In this document: piece after piece, positions 24,859 to 33,786 of the stretch
How positions within the stretch are numbered: the stretch's first letter is position 1
Layout: every line of letters begins with the position of its first letter
Translations under genes and position numbers: made by a program
The notes under the pieces: model-generated
Database searches by the model: none
What the model saw: the letters and a program-made list of their open reading frames with translations, nothing else
Told to the model about the DNA's origin: nothing
Origin: Halosimplex salinum
GTDB lineage: Archaea; Halobacteriota; Halobacteria; Halobacteriales; Haloarculaceae
Reading direction: 5' to 3'
Length of the DNA stretch: 64,000 bases
Assembly: GCF_003730195.1 (NCBI RefSeq)
Contig: NZ_QWGG01000002.1
Location: 248,001 to 312,000 of the forward strand

Positions 24859-26598
24859 ATGAGCCAACAGGAACCCGAACCCCGCGACGACGAGCGGGAG
24901 GGGAAACCCGAGGACCTCCCGAGTTCGGAGGTCACCGAGGGCGTCGAGAAGGCGCCGCACCGAGCGATGTTCCGCGCGATGGGCTACGACGACGACGACC
25001 TCTCCTCGCCGATGGTCGGCGTCGCCAACCCGGCGGCGGACATCACCCCCTGTAACGTGCACCTGGACGACCTCGCCGACGCCGCCTACGACGGCATCGA
25101 CGAGGCGGGCGGCATGCCCATCGAGTTCGGGACGATCACCATCTCCGACGCCATCTCGATGGGGACGGAGGGGATGAAGGCCTCGCTCATCTCCCGCGAG
25201 GTCATCGCCGACTCCGTGGAACTGGTCGCTTTCGGCGAGCGCATGGACGGGCTCGTCACCATCGGCGGCTGCGACAAGAACATGCCCGGCATGATGATGG
25301 CCGCCATCCGCACGGACCTCCCGTCCGTGTTCCTCTACGGCGGGTCGATCATGCCCGGCGAGCACGACGGCCGCGAGATCACCATCCAGAACATGTTCGA
25401 AGGGGTGGGCGCCGTCGCGACCGGCGACATGAGCGAGGACGAACTCGACGAGATGGAACGGCAGGCCTGCCCCGGTGCGGGCTCCTGCGGCGGGATGTTC
25501 ACCGCCAACACGATGGCCTCGATCACCGAGGCGCTCGGGTTCTCGCCGCTGGGCAGCGCCAGCCCGCCGGCGGAGGTCGAGGAGCGCTACGAGGTGGCCC
25601 GTGAGGCCGGCGAACTCGCGACGGAGGTCGTCGAGGCGCGGCGGTCGCCCTCCGACTTCCTCTCGCGGGAGTCCTTCGAGAACGCCATCGCCCTGCAGGT
25701 CGCGGTCGGCGGGTCGACCAACGCCGTCCTGCACCTGCTCGCGCTCGCGGCCGAGGCCGGCGTCGACCTCGACATCGAGGACTTCAACGAGATCAGCCAG
25801 CGCACGCCGAAGATCGCGGACCTCCAGCCCGGCGGCGAGCGGGTCATGAACGACCTCCACGAGGTCGGCGGCGTCCCGGTCGTGCTGAACGCCCTCTACG
25901 AGGCCGACCTGATCCACGGTGACGCGCTGACGGTCACGGGCAACACGCTCGGCGAGGAACTGGAGGCGTACGACCCACCGGCCATCGAGGATCTGGACGC
26001 CGACTACCTCTACACGGTCGACGAACCGAAGAACGAGCAGGGCGCCATCCGCATCCTCACCGGCAACCTCGCGCCGGAGGGAGCCGTCATCAAGATCTCG
26101 GGCGAGGAGTACCGCCGCCACGAGGGCCCCGTCCGCATCTTCGACGAGGAGGAGAACGCCATGCAGTACGTCCAGGAGGGGAAGATAGAGTCCGGCGACG
26201 TGATCGGCATCCGCAACGAGGGGCCCCGCGGCGGTCCCGGGATGCGCGAGATGCTCGGCGTCACCTCCGCCGTCGCCGGGCAGGGCCACGCCGACGACGT
26301 GGCGCTGTTCACCGACGGTCGGTTCTCCGGCGCGACGCGCGGGTTCTCCATCGGCCACGTCGCCCCCGAGGCGTACGTAGGCGGCCCCATCGCCGCACTC
26401 GAGGACGGCGATACGATCACCATCGACATCGACGAACTCGAACTCTCGGTCGACCTGACCGACGAAGAGATCGAGGACCGACTGGAAGACTACGACCCGG
26501 AACCGACCTACGACAGCGGCGTCCTCGCGAAGTATCACCGCGACTTCGGCTCCGCGGCCAACGGCGCAGTGACGAACCCCGGCGCTCAGTGGGACTGA
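24859..26598 (+). CDS. ilvD: Dihydroxy-acid dehydratase
   Basis: A 579-residue enzyme from ATG 24859. Fe-S ligands are seen in DITPCNVHL (Cys65), GGCDKNMPGM and GAGSCGGMFTANTMA. The C-terminal half has GHADDVALFTDGRFSGATRG and HVAPEA typical of the IlvD/Edd family. It dehydrates 2,3-dihydroxy-isovalerate and 2,3-dihydroxy-methylvalerate in branched-chain amino acid synthesis. Phosphogluconate or sugar-acid dehydratase relatives are less likely, given the GSCGGMFTANTM and length pattern. It stands alone, without other ilv or leu genes nearby. A hairpin starts at the base after the stop codon. Confidence 0.94.
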   Translation: MSQQEPEPRDDEREGKPEDLPSSEVTEGVEKAPHRAMFRAMGYDDDDLSSPMVGVANPAADITPCNVHLDDLADAAYDGIDEAGGMPIEFGTITISDAISMGTEGMKASLISREVIADSVELVAFGERMDGLVTIGGCDKNMPGMMMAAIRTDLPSVFLYGGSIMPGEHDGREITIQNMFEGVGAVATGDMSEDELDEMERQACPGAGSCGGMFTANTMASITEALGFSPLGSASPPAEVEERYEVAREAGELATEVVEARRSPSDFLSRESFENAIALQVAVGGSTNAVLHLLALAAEAGVDLDIEDFNEISQRTPKIADLQPGGERVMNDLHEVGGVPVVLNALYEADLIHGDALTVTGNTLGEELEAYDPPAIEDLDADYLYTVDEPKNEQGAIRILTGNLAPEGAVIKISGEEYRRHEGPVRIFDEEENAMQYVQEGKIESGDVIGIRNEGPRGGPGMREMLGVTSAVAGQGHADDVALFTDGRFSGATRGFSIGHVAPEAYVGGPIAALEDGDTITIDIDELELSVDLTDEEIEDRLEDYDPEPTYDSGVLAKYHRDFGSAANGAVTNPGAQWD

Positions 26599-26960
26599 GC
26601 AAACCCGCAGGGTTTGCGAAGGTCGAAAGGCGACCGCAGGGAGCCTTTCGGAAGTGAGAGAAGCCGAAGGCTTCTCGAACGCCGATAGACGAGCGGAGCG
26701 AGTCTATCGGAAGTGAGCGATATCTCCGATATCGCGAGGGTCGAACATCGAGCGAAGCGAGTCTTTCGGTGGCGGAGTCGTCGGTTCCCGAACGGAGTGA
26801 GGCGGTCGGCGACTGACGGACCGACGGCGGCGGTCGACGAGGCCTCATATTAATTTCACAACTGATTATCGGCGACACAAGGCATATGCGGAATGCCTCC
26901 TAACGTGCGGGCACTGCGGATAGCTGGCCGTCCGTTCGACACCGCTATCAGATACCGAAT
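26599..26960 (+). repeat. Five stacked hairpins downstream of ilvD, then an AT-rich upstream region
   Basis: No gene. Hairpins alternate between 3-nt and 11-nt loops: 26599-26617 (8-bp stem, loop 3), 26625-26649 (7-bp, loop GACCGCAGGGA), 26658-26676 (8-bp, loop 3), 26683-26709 (8-bp, loop GAGCGGAGCGA) and 26717-26735 (8-bp, loop 3). Linkers between them include GGAAGTGA. An unpaired copy GAACGGAGTGA follows at about 26793. From 26845 the DNA turns AT-rich (catattaatttcacaac). A short inverted repeat AGGCAT...ATGCCT (about 26880-26898) precedes the HalOD1 gene. Confidence 0.75.
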
Positions 26961-27275
26961 ATGAAAGACGGAAAGCAGGGGGACGACGACGTCGAAGAGC
27001 ACACCGACCGTTCAGAAGAGACCGTCGCGTTCGAGCACTACGACTGGGAGAACGGTGACCGCCCGAGCATCGCGGTCGCCGAGGCGGTGGCGGCGGTCAC
27101 GAACAGGAGTGTAACGGCGCTCCCGCCGTTACAGGAGTCGGTGGACGCCGACGCCCTCGACGCCGTCGTCCGGTCGGGTGACGAGCCCGCCGTCCGGGTC
27201 TCCGTCGAGTACGCGGGGACGACCGTGACGGTCACCGGCGACGGTCGGCTCGAGATCGACACCGGCGCGGTGTAG
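26961..27275 (+). CDS. HalOD1 output-domain protein
   Basis: A 104-residue, acidic protein. After a 35-residue charged tail the HalOD1 core runs from SIAVAEAVAAVTNRSVTALP through DAVVRSGDEPAVRVSVEYAG to TVTVTGDGRLEID, the same order of helix, linker helix and three strands as the protein at 4519. No other signalling domain is fused. It is a probable output module for an unlinked sensor. Its stop is one base from the stop of the convergent 60-aa gene. Confidence 0.8.
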   Translation: MKDGKQGDDDVEEHTDRSEETVAFEHYDWENGDRPSIAVAEAVAAVTNRSVTALPPLQESVDADALDAVVRSGDEPAVRVSVEYAGTTVTVTGDGRLEIDTGAV

Positions 27276-27276
27276 C

Positions 27277-27459
27277 TCACTCCCTGCAGGCTTCGAGCAA
27301 CTGCCTCGCGTGGCGCACGTGGAAGTCTTTCTTCTCGCCGTCCTCGGCCGCGAGCGCTCGCTGGAGGTGAACGTCGATACGGTCGATCGAGTCGTGGTCG
27401 AGCGTCCCGAGCGACGGCTCGTCCGTCCCCCCCGGTTTCTCTTGTGTCTGCCCTGTCAT
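27277..27459 (-). CDS. Small acidic helical protein, 60 aa
   Basis: Sixty residues: a disordered start (MTGQTQEKPGGTDEPS), then two helices, DHDSIDRIDVHLQRALAAED and DFHVRHARQLLEACRE. The composition is typical of small haloarchaeal proteins. A TATA-like cctataaac (about 27497-27505) lies roughly 40 nt upstream. No function is recognised. A perfect palindrome GACACGTGTC (27513-27522) lies further upstream. Confidence 0.6.
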   Translation of the reverse strand: MTGQTQEKPGGTDEPSLGTLDHDSIDRIDVHLQRALAAEDGEKKDFHVRHARQLLEACRE

Positions 27460-27578
27460 TGGTCCGTGTCACCTGTTACCTCTCCCACGCCCCGTTTATA
27501 GGTTCTGGTATTGACACGTGTCTCTGGGCGACAGTTCGGTTCGGAGACGAGTCGTCTGGGCGGGGGCGTCCGCCGGAG

Positions 27579-28430
27579 TCAGAGGTGTTCGGCGACGGAC
27601 GGGGCGGCGCTGACGGTGCTGACGGGGCGCTCGATGGTGTCGGTGCCGAAGATAGCGGTCGTGCCGGCGCGTTCGAGTTTCGTCCGGGCGTCGGCGGCCA
27701 GCATCGGGTGGACGCACGTGACGAACACGCGGGCCGCGTCCCGGTCCGTGAGCACGTCGATCGCTTCGGCCATCGTCGACCCGGTCGCGACGATGTCGTC
27801 GACCAGCACCACGTCGCGGCCGGCGACGGCGGCGTCGCTCGGTTCGACGGTGACGGTGCCGGTGTCGTAGTCGCGCTCCTTCTCGAAGTAGTCGAGGTCG
27901 CCGCGGCCGTGGGCGTCGCGGGTCGTCGCCGCGAGGTCGACGGCCCCTTCGTCGGGCGAGAGGAAGAGCGGGTCGGAGAGGTCGCCGGGGAGCGGTTCGG
28001 CGAGGCGGGCGGCGGCGTCCACGGGCTCGGCGGGGACGGTGAAGAAGTCACAGACGGCCGTCTCGTGGGGGTTGACGGTGAGGACGCGGTCGGTGCCGGT
28101 CGAGACGGCGCGGGCGACGGCGCGGGCCGAGACGGGTTCGCCCTCGGTGAACGCCCGGTCCTGCCGGGCGTAGCCCATGTAGGGGAGGACGGTCGTCACT
28201 TCGGCGGCGCCGGCCTCGCGGACGGCGTCCTGGAGCTGGAGCAGTTCGACGTGGGCGTCGCTGGAGACGGTGGAGCCGACGACGACCGCGTGGTCGGCCG
28301 CGTAGTCGGTCAGGGTGGCCTGGAGCTCGCCGTCGGGGAAGCGGTCGTACTCGACGGCGGCCAGGTCCCGACCCGTCGCGTCGGCCAGTGCGGCCGCGAA
28401 CGCCTGTGACGTGGACCCGCTTACGATCAT
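27579..28430 (-). CDS. prs: Ribose-phosphate diphosphokinase (PRPP synthetase)
   Basis: A 283-residue enzyme from ATG 28430 (MIVSGSTSQAFAAAL). Motifs are the substrate-binding YDRFPDGELQATL, the DVRE-like loop, PYMGYARQDRAF, VNPHET and the PRPP-binding VVLVDDIVATGSTM. It transfers pyrophosphate from ATP to ribose-5-phosphate to make PRPP for nucleotide, His and Trp synthesis. The length is typical of the compact archaeal class. The frame is open a further 81 codons upstream, but the protein family begins at 28430. Confidence 0.95.
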   Translation of the reverse strand: MIVSGSTSQAFAAALADATGRDLAAVEYDRFPDGELQATLTDYAADHAVVVGSTVSSDAHVELLQLQDAVREAGAAEVTTVLPYMGYARQDRAFTEGEPVSARAVARAVSTGTDRVLTVNPHETAVCDFFTVPAEPVDAAARLAEPLPGDLSDPLFLSPDEGAVDLAATTRDAHGRGDLDYFEKERDYDTGTVTVEPSDAAVAGRDVVLVDDIVATGSTMAEAIDVLTDRDAARVFVTCVHPMLAADARTKLERAGTTAIFGTDTIERPVSTVSAAPSVAEHL

Positions 28431-28590
28431 GTGCGGGTGGTCGCTTTCGCCGGTAAACACCGTTTCGGTTGCGAGGGCCAGCACCGACGGCCTCCGACCG
28501 GCGACTCGGTGGGCCGGGGGCGACCGGGGCTCCGTCGTCTCGCGATACTGTCGAGGCGATGGCCACGCAAGGGGCGGCGCTCGCCCGACG

Positions 28591-28800
28591 GCCGTCGAGC
28601 GGTTCGGAGTCGACGCTGCGGACCGCGTCGCGTCGACGGTGGCGCCCGCGCCGACCACCACGTCCGACGCCACACCGGGTCCGACCGTCTCCGCCGGACC
28701 GGTCGCCGAGGAGACGGTCGAGGGGTCGGGCGCCGGATTCGGCGTGCTGGGGACGCTCGCGGCGCTCAGCGGCGGAGTGTTCTCCCGCTATCGGGAGTGA
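28591..28800 (+). pseudogene. Remnant resembling a surface-protein C-terminal sorting tail
   Basis: The open frame ends with a Thr/Pro-rich stretch (TVAPAPTTTSDATPGPTV) followed by GSGAGFGVLGTLAALSGGVF and a final SRYRE. Linker, G-F-G tripeptide, hydrophobic segment and basic tail follow the order of haloarchaeal PGF-CTERM signals, although the first motif residue is Ala rather than Pro. No start codon with a signal peptide precedes it, because prs lies there on the other strand. It looks like the 3' end of a lost surface-protein gene. The rest of 28431-28813 shows no gene. Confidence 0.35.
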
Positions 28801-28813
28801 ATCCGGGCCGCAG

Positions 28814-29617
28814 TCAGGCGACGGCCAGCGCCGCCACGTCCGGCAGCCCCAGCGCTCGCGACCGCCAGCCACCGGCGCCGTCGGCGGTCGTCTCCGGGTC
28901 GGCCTCGACGAGGAAGGTCCCCGTCTCGGTCACGGCGTAGACGCACTCGCCATAGCCCACGTCGACGACGGGGCCGTCGACCGGCAGATCGACTCGAGTC
29001 CACTCGTCGCCGTCGCGGGCGAAGAGGTCGTCGGCGGTCGCGGCGTGCGCGTGGTCCCCGCCGGCCGCCACGGCGGTGAACTCCCCGTCGCGCTCGCGGA
29101 GCCAGCCGTTGCCGAGTCGGTAGAGGCCGTCGTCGGTCGCCGCGAGCGGGACGCCGTCGTCGGTGGCCACGTCGGTGACGGCGTCGAGGCCGACGTCGAC
29201 CAGTTCCTCGCCGTCGACCCGGAAGACGCCGTCGGCGGCGGCGACGAACCCGTCGGAGAGCGCGCGGACATCGCCGACGCTCCCGACCGTGACCCACTCG
29301 TCGTCGCGATAGCGGGAGACCTGACCGGACTCGTCGGCGGCGAGCACGCCGTCCCCGTCGGCGCTCACGGCGACCGCGGGGCCGAAGTCGAGCGAGTCGA
29401 ACGCCTCGGGTCCGACGAGCACGGCGTCGTCGGTGGCGACGACGACCGCGCCGTCGCTGGCGGACACGTCGCGGGCGAGACAGCGGTGCGCGAGCCCGAA
29501 TCGGCCGACCTGGTCGCCGGAGACACGCACGGTAGCCACGCCCTGTCCGGTGGCGAGGTACGCGACCGTCTCCTCGCGGCGGTCGCCGTACATCCGCTTC
29601 TCCTCGATAGCGCTCAT
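28814..29617 (-). CDS. Beta-propeller protein of the HVO_0234 type
   Basis: A 267-residue protein from ATG 29617 (MSAIEEKRMYGDR). It is made of about six similar four-stranded blocks with repeated D-G and W/V-T-V patterns (DGVLAADESGQVSRYRDDEW, DGVPLAATDDGLYRLGNGWL), consistent with a beta propeller. It has no signal peptide and so is cytoplasmic. I recall a conserved haloarchaeal family of this appearance named after HVO_0234. The role is unknown, probably scaffold or ligand binding. It is divergent from nothing and lies upstream of the prs side on the same strand. Confidence 0.7.
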   Translation of the reverse strand: MSAIEEKRMYGDRREETVAYLATGQGVATVRVSGDQVGRFGLAHRCLARDVSASDGAVVVATDDAVLVGPEAFDSLDFGPAVAVSADGDGVLAADESGQVSRYRDDEWVTVGSVGDVRALSDGFVAAADGVFRVDGEELVDVGLDAVTDVATDDGVPLAATDDGLYRLGNGWLRERDGEFTAVAAGGDHAHAATADDLFARDGDEWTRVDLPVDGPVVDVGYGECVYAVTETGTFLVEADPETTADGAGGWRSRALGLPDVAALAVA

Positions 29618-29722
29618 ACGCCCGCTGGGCGGGCCGGGAGTGAAAACCTGCCGCCTCACCGGTTCGGGGCGAGCTGGGGGCGACGACAGCCCCGCACCCT
29701 CGCGCCGTCGGGCACTCCGCGG

Positions 29723-30379
29723 TCACTCCGCGGCCGCCCACTCGCCGATCGGGCTCGCGGCGACCCACGGGTCGGCCCGCCAGGGCATTGGCTCCGGGCG
29801 GACCGTCCGGGTCGCGGCTTCGCGGGTCACGAGCCCGACGTCGGCGAGCAGCGGGAGGTGCGTGTGGTCGAGCGAGAGCGAGACGACCTCCGAGACGGCC
29901 TCGGGCACGTCCTCCCGACCGGATCCGCGCTCGTGAGCCGCGACGGCGACGGCCAGCTCGCTCTCGCTCGTCGGCCCGCCGGTGAGGAGTTCGTGCAGGA
30001 CGACCTGACGGCGCTCGCTGGCGAGCGCGGCGAGCACCGGGTCGTACGTCGGGTCGGGGTGTTCGGTGATCAACCGGTGGACCCACTCGCCGTCGAACGC
30101 CGAGTCGGTCGCGTGCCCGACGAGCCCGGTCTCCGGGTCGAACCGCACCGCCCCCGTCTCGGCGAGCACCGGCAGGTGGACGTGATACAGCGTGCTCTGG
30201 ACCGGGTCGGGGTCGGAATCGCCGTCGGGAGACGGCGTGGCTCGCCTGTCGGCGATCGCCGACGCGAGCACGTCGACCGTGACGGTCTCCCCGCGGTCGA
30301 CCAGCACGGCGAGCGCGACCCTGCGGGTCGCGACCGACAGCGCGTCCAGCACCGACGGCGACGCCGTGGGGACCTCCAT
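29723..30379 (-). CDS. Transcription regulator with two tandem winged-helix domains
   Basis: A 218-residue protein built of two similar units, residues about 8-95 (LDALSVATRRVALAVLVDRG, then LYHVHLPVLAETGAVRFDPE) and about 110-195 (VLAALASERRQVVLHELLTG, then LDHTHLPLLADVGLV). Each unit shows the haloarchaeal winged-helix pattern with the H-x-H-L-P-x-L-A-(E/D)-x-G wing helix. Such proteins usually bind DNA as dimers, and here one chain may supply both halves. The target is unknown. It sits downstream of hemL on the same strand with 81 bp between. Confidence 0.82.
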   Translation of the reverse strand: MEVPTASPSVLDALSVATRRVALAVLVDRGETVTVDVLASAIADRRATPSPDGDSDPDPVQSTLYHVHLPVLAETGAVRFDPETGLVGHATDSAFDGEWVHRLITEHPDPTYDPVLAALASERRQVVLHELLTGGPTSESELAVAVAAHERGSGREDVPEAVSEVVSLSLDHTHLPLLADVGLVTREAATRTVRPEPMPWRADPWVAASPIGEWAAAE

Positions 30380-30460
30380 CGTACTCCGAACCGCTCGCCC
30401 GAACCATATAAACGCCGGCGAGACGGGTCGCCGTTCGAATCGGCCCCGGAGAATCGGCGA

Positions 30461-31801
30461 CTACAGCGCCTTCTTGTAGGCTTCGAGCGTCTCCTCGACG
30501 TCGTCCTCCGTGTGCGCGTACGTGACGAACTGCGCCTCGAACTGGTTCTGCGAGAGGAACACGCCATCCTCTTTCATCTCCTCCCAGAACACGCGCCGCC
30601 AGCGGTCGGTCTGGCCGGCGGCGACCTCGGCGGCGTTCTTGGGACAGTGGTCGAAGCGCGGGCAGTCGGGTCGCTGGGAACAGCCTCCTTCGCAGTGGTC
30701 GTCGAACGTGTTCGGCGCGTCTCGCGAGAAGAGCACTTTGAAGATCCCTTCGGTGCCGGCGACCGTGTACTCCGGTGCCTGGTCCTGGACGATCTCCTGC
30801 AGCCCGGTCCGCAGTCGCTCGCCGAGGTCGTTGATGTGCTGGTGGACATCGTGCTCGGCGGCGTAGCGGAGCGATTCGAGCCCGGCGGCCATCGTCACCG
30901 GGTGCCCGGAGAAGGTGCCGGCCTGGAACACGTCGCCGGAGGGGGTGAACTGCTCGATCAGCTCGGGCGGGCCGCCGATGGCGCCGACCGGGAAGCCGCC
31001 GCCGATGAGTTTGCCGAACGTCGTCAGGTCCGGTTCGACGTCGAACTTCCCCTGGGCGCACTGGAGGCCGCCGACGCGGAAGCCGGTGATGACCTCGTCG
31101 AAGATCAGGAGGGCGCCGTTGTCCTCGGTGAGGTCGCGCAGCGTCTCGTGGTAGCCGTCGACGGGCGAGACGATGCCCATGTTCGCGAGGATCGGTTCGA
31201 CGAGGACGGCCGCGATGTCGTCGCCGTGGTCCTCGAACACCCGCGCCGCGGCCGCCTCGTCGTTGAACGGTATCGCGAGCGTGTGCTCGGCGAACTCGTC
31301 GGGGATCCCCGGGCTGGACGGTTCGACGTCGTCGTACTCGCCGGAGACGAGCGTGGTCTCCTGGGCGCCGTGGTAGCCGCCCTGCATGACGACGATCTTG
31401 TCGCGACCGGTCGCGGCGCGGGCGAGTCGGCAGGCCGAGACGGTCGCCTCGGTGCCGGAGTTGACGAAGCGGATCATCTCGACGCTGGGGACGTGGCGCG
31501 CGACGAACTCGGCGTGTTCGACCTCGATCTCCGTCGGCGCGCCGAACATCGGCCCCTCGCTGACTCGCGACTGGACCGCCGACTCGACCGGCTGGGGGAG
31601 GTCGTGGCCGTACAGGAGCGGGCCCAGCCCCTGGACCCAGTCGATATAGCGGTTGCCGTCGGCGTCGACGACGTGGCCGCCGTCCCCGTGCTCGACGAAG
31701 AAGGGATAGGGTTCGACGGCGGCCCGCACGGCGGAGTTGACGCCGCCCGGCATGACCGACAGCGCGCGATCGTAGAGGTCACGTGACCGGTCGTGGTTCA
31801 T
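30461..31801 (-). CDS. hemL: Glutamate-1-semialdehyde 2,1-aminomutase
   Basis: A 446-residue PLP enzyme from ATG 31801 ([20 protein letters not shown]). Family marks are [14 protein letters not shown] text at residues 18-27, GSEAT-like [28 protein letters not shown] for the cofactor Asp, and [15 protein letters not shown] with the Schiff-base Lys. It converts glutamate-1-semialdehyde to 5-aminolevulinate, a committed step of tetrapyrrole synthesis by the C5 route. A Cys/His-rich insert ([20 protein letters not shown]) near residue 385 looks metal-binding and is not part of the bacterial enzyme core. Confidence 0.94.
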   Translation of the reverse strand: MNHDRSRDLYDRALSVMPGGVNSAVRAAVEPYPFFVEHGDGGHVVDADGNRYIDWVQGLGPLLYGHDLPQPVESAVQSRVSEGPMFGAPTEIEVEHAEFVARHVPSVEMIRFVNSGTEATVSACRLARAATGRDKIVVMQGGYHGAQETTLVSGEYDDVEPSSPGIPDEFAEHTLAIPFNDEAAAARVFEDHGDDIAAVLVEPILANMGIVSPVDGYHETLRDLTEDNGALLIFDEVITGFRVGGLQCAQGKFDVEPDLTTFGKLIGGGFPVGAIGGPPELIEQFTPSGDVFQAGTFSGHPVTMAAGLESLRYAAEHDVHQHINDLGERLRTGLQEIVQDQAPEYTVAGTEGIFKVLFSRDAPNTFDDHCEGGCSQRPDCPRFDHCPKNAAEVAAGQTDRWRRVFWEEMKEDGVFLSQNQFEAQFVTYAHTEDDVEETLEAYKKAL

Positions 31802-31953
31802 ACCCACCGGTTCTCGCTCGTCTCCCAAAGGCGTACCGAGGTTGGCCGGACGCTCCGGGTCCTCCTCGGCCCTTCGGACCCGAACGGGTTCGTTCTCGAT
31901 CGTTCCGGCGTGGCTGTGAGCGTGACCGAACTCGTCGCTGCGGCGCGCGCGTC

Positions 31954-32472
31954 TCAAAACCGGCCGAGGTCACCGATGCCGTCCATCGTCTCGTCGAGCG
32001 CGTCCCGCGTCGACACCGACTCGCTCCCGTCGACGGAGAGCGCGCTCTCGACGGCTTCCATCGCGCCCTCGATCGGATCGTGCGTCTCGACGTACGCGGC
32101 GAGCGCGAACGCCTGGTCCGAGACGCCCGCGAGTTCGACGGCTTCGGTCCGGGCCAGCTCCCCGGTCAGCCAGTCGGAGACGATCTCGCGGCCCATCGGA
32201 CCGACCGGCGACACGTTCTCGCCGAACAGGTGGAGCGCCTTCGCGCCGTCGGTCGGCGGGATTCCCGCGACTCGCGCGCTCGCGCCGACGCTCTTGCCCT
32301 CCGCGTAGGCCTCGACGAGCGTCGCCGCGGCCGCGGGGGAACAGGGCAACTCCGCCGCGAAGGGGTCCAGTCGCTCGGCGAGCGAATCGGCGGTGCGGTC
32401 GACGGTCGCGACCCCCGCCTCCCGCTGCTCGTCGACCACCTCGATCCCGGCGGCGATGTCCGAGAGCCCCAT
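31954..32472 (-). CDS. Conserved-looking haloarchaeal helical protein, function unknown
   Basis: 172 residues from ATG 32472 ([20 protein letters not shown]). It is all-helical by composition, with the central block [20 protein letters not shown], then [20 protein letters not shown], which reads like a helix-turn-helix (A-x-x-A-G-I-x-x-T-x-A-x-x-A-L). DNA binding is possible but not shown. It is divergent from the Gfo/Idh gene and upstream of hemL on the same strand, and hemL starts 152 bp further on. Its proximity to hemL may indicate co-regulation. Confidence 0.65.
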   Translation of the reverse strand: MGLSDIAAGIEVVDEQREAGVATVDRTADSLAERLDPFAAELPCSPAAAATLVEAYAEGKSVGASARVAGIPPTDGAKALHLFGENVSPVGPMGREIVSDWLTGELARTEAVELAGVSDQAFALAAYVETHDPIEGAMEAVESALSVDGSESVSTRDALDETMDGIGDLGRF

Positions 32473-32599
32473 CGACCCGGGCTTCGTCCATCTCGAATGT
32501 AAATGTTTCCGATCCAACAACACCGCCACTCGGGCCCTGATGGCAGCAGCCCGTTCCGGCGACGGCAGATACTTCACGCTGGCCGCGCCGGGAGTTGGC

Positions 32600-33637
32600 A
32601 TGGCAGACCCACTCAGATACGGGATCGTCGGCTGTGCGGGGATCGGGAACACGCACGCCGAGGCCGTCCAGTCCGCCGACGGCGCGACGCTGGCCGCGTG
32701 TGCCGACCTCGACAGCGAGGCCGCCGCGACGTTCGCCGACGAGCACGACGTGGCCGAGACGTTCGAGGACCCGGCGACGATGGTCGCGGAGGGGGACGTC
32801 GACGCCGTCAGCGTCTGTACCCCGAGCGGCACGCACGCCGACGTCACGACCGCGGTCGCCGAGGCTGGTGCGCACGTCCTTTGCGAGAAACCGCTCGACG
32901 TGACCGCCGAGCGCGTCGACCGGATGGTTCGGGTCTGCGACGAGGCGGGGGTCACGCTGGCGGGCGTGTTCCAGCGGCGCTTCGACCCGGCGGTCCGCAG
33001 AGCCAGACGCGCCGTCGAGGAGGCGGAGATCGGCCGCCCCATCCTGGGCGACACGCACCTCAAGTGGTTCCGGTCGCAGCGCTACTACGACTCCGCGGAG
33101 TGGCGGGGTACCCGCGAGATGGACGGCGGCGCGTTCATGAACCAGGGGATCCACTCGCTCGACGCCCTCCAGTGGGTCATGGGCGGCGTCGAGTCCGTCC
33201 AGGCTGAGACTGGCGCGCTCGCCCGCGAACTGGAGTGTGAGGACACCGGTGCCATGGTCCTCCAATTCGAGAACGGCGCCATCGGCACCGTCGCCGTCTC
33301 GACCGCCGTCACGGGCGGCACGGATCGAACGGAGATCAACGGCACGGAGGGGTCGTTCTCGCTCGGCGACGCCGGGCTCACCGACTTCAGAGTCGGCACT
33401 GGTGAGCAGTCGAAGTGGAGCGCCGAGACCGAGGAACGCGAGGTCGAGGGCGACCCGCACGAGGCCGGCGAGGGTCACGACGGCGTCGTGCAGGACTTCG
33501 TCGACGCCGTCCGCGAGGGTCGGGAACCCGAGGTTCCCGGCTACCAGGCGCGCGCGGCCATCGACATCATCCTCGCGGCCTATCGGTCCGCCGAGACCGG
33601 CGAGCGGGTCCGGCTGGACGAGATCCGCGGCGACTGA
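32600..33637 (+). CDS. Gfo/Idh/MocA-family oxidoreductase
   Basis: A 345-residue protein from ATG 32600 (MADPLRYGIVGCAGIGNTHA). The N-terminal Rossmann domain binds NAD(P) with GCAGIG, followed by the conserved EKPLDV segment (here CEKPLDVTAERVDRMV) whose Lys is part of the active site. The C-terminal alpha/beta domain contains the block EMDGGAFMNQGIHSLDALQW with the conserved His. Members oxidise sugars, inositols or their derivatives. The substrate is unknown. A sugar epimerase, a TIM-barrel isomerase and a cupin are present near 50-53 kb but not adjacent. Confidence 0.9.
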   Translation: MADPLRYGIVGCAGIGNTHAEAVQSADGATLAACADLDSEAAATFADEHDVAETFEDPATMVAEGDVDAVSVCTPSGTHADVTTAVAEAGAHVLCEKPLDVTAERVDRMVRVCDEAGVTLAGVFQRRFDPAVRRARRAVEEAEIGRPILGDTHLKWFRSQRYYDSAEWRGTREMDGGAFMNQGIHSLDALQWVMGGVESVQAETGALARELECEDTGAMVLQFENGAIGTVAVSTAVTGGTDRTEINGTEGSFSLGDAGLTDFRVGTGEQSKWSAETEEREVEGDPHEAGEGHDGVVQDFVDAVREGREPEVPGYQARAAIDIILAAYRSAETGERVRLDEIRGD

Positions 33638-33694
33638 CGGCGCCCTTCTGTCGGTCTGTCTGATCGCTCCGATCACACGACTCCGTGTCCACTC

Positions 33695-33706
33695 TATCGG
33701 CCGATA
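33695..33706. promoter_or_regulatory. Perfect 12-bp palindrome TATCGGCCGATA
   Basis: It lies about 80 bp upstream of the SpoIIAA-like gene and about 20 bp before an AT-rich cgcttttatg element that may be its TATA box. This is a candidate operator; no other support. Confidence 0.3.
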
Positions 33707-33786
33707 ATATTGCCTGAACTGCCGCTTTTATGCACTCTGATAGCTGGCGAGGATGATTGAAGGCGGAGAACTGGAGAGTGTAGATC

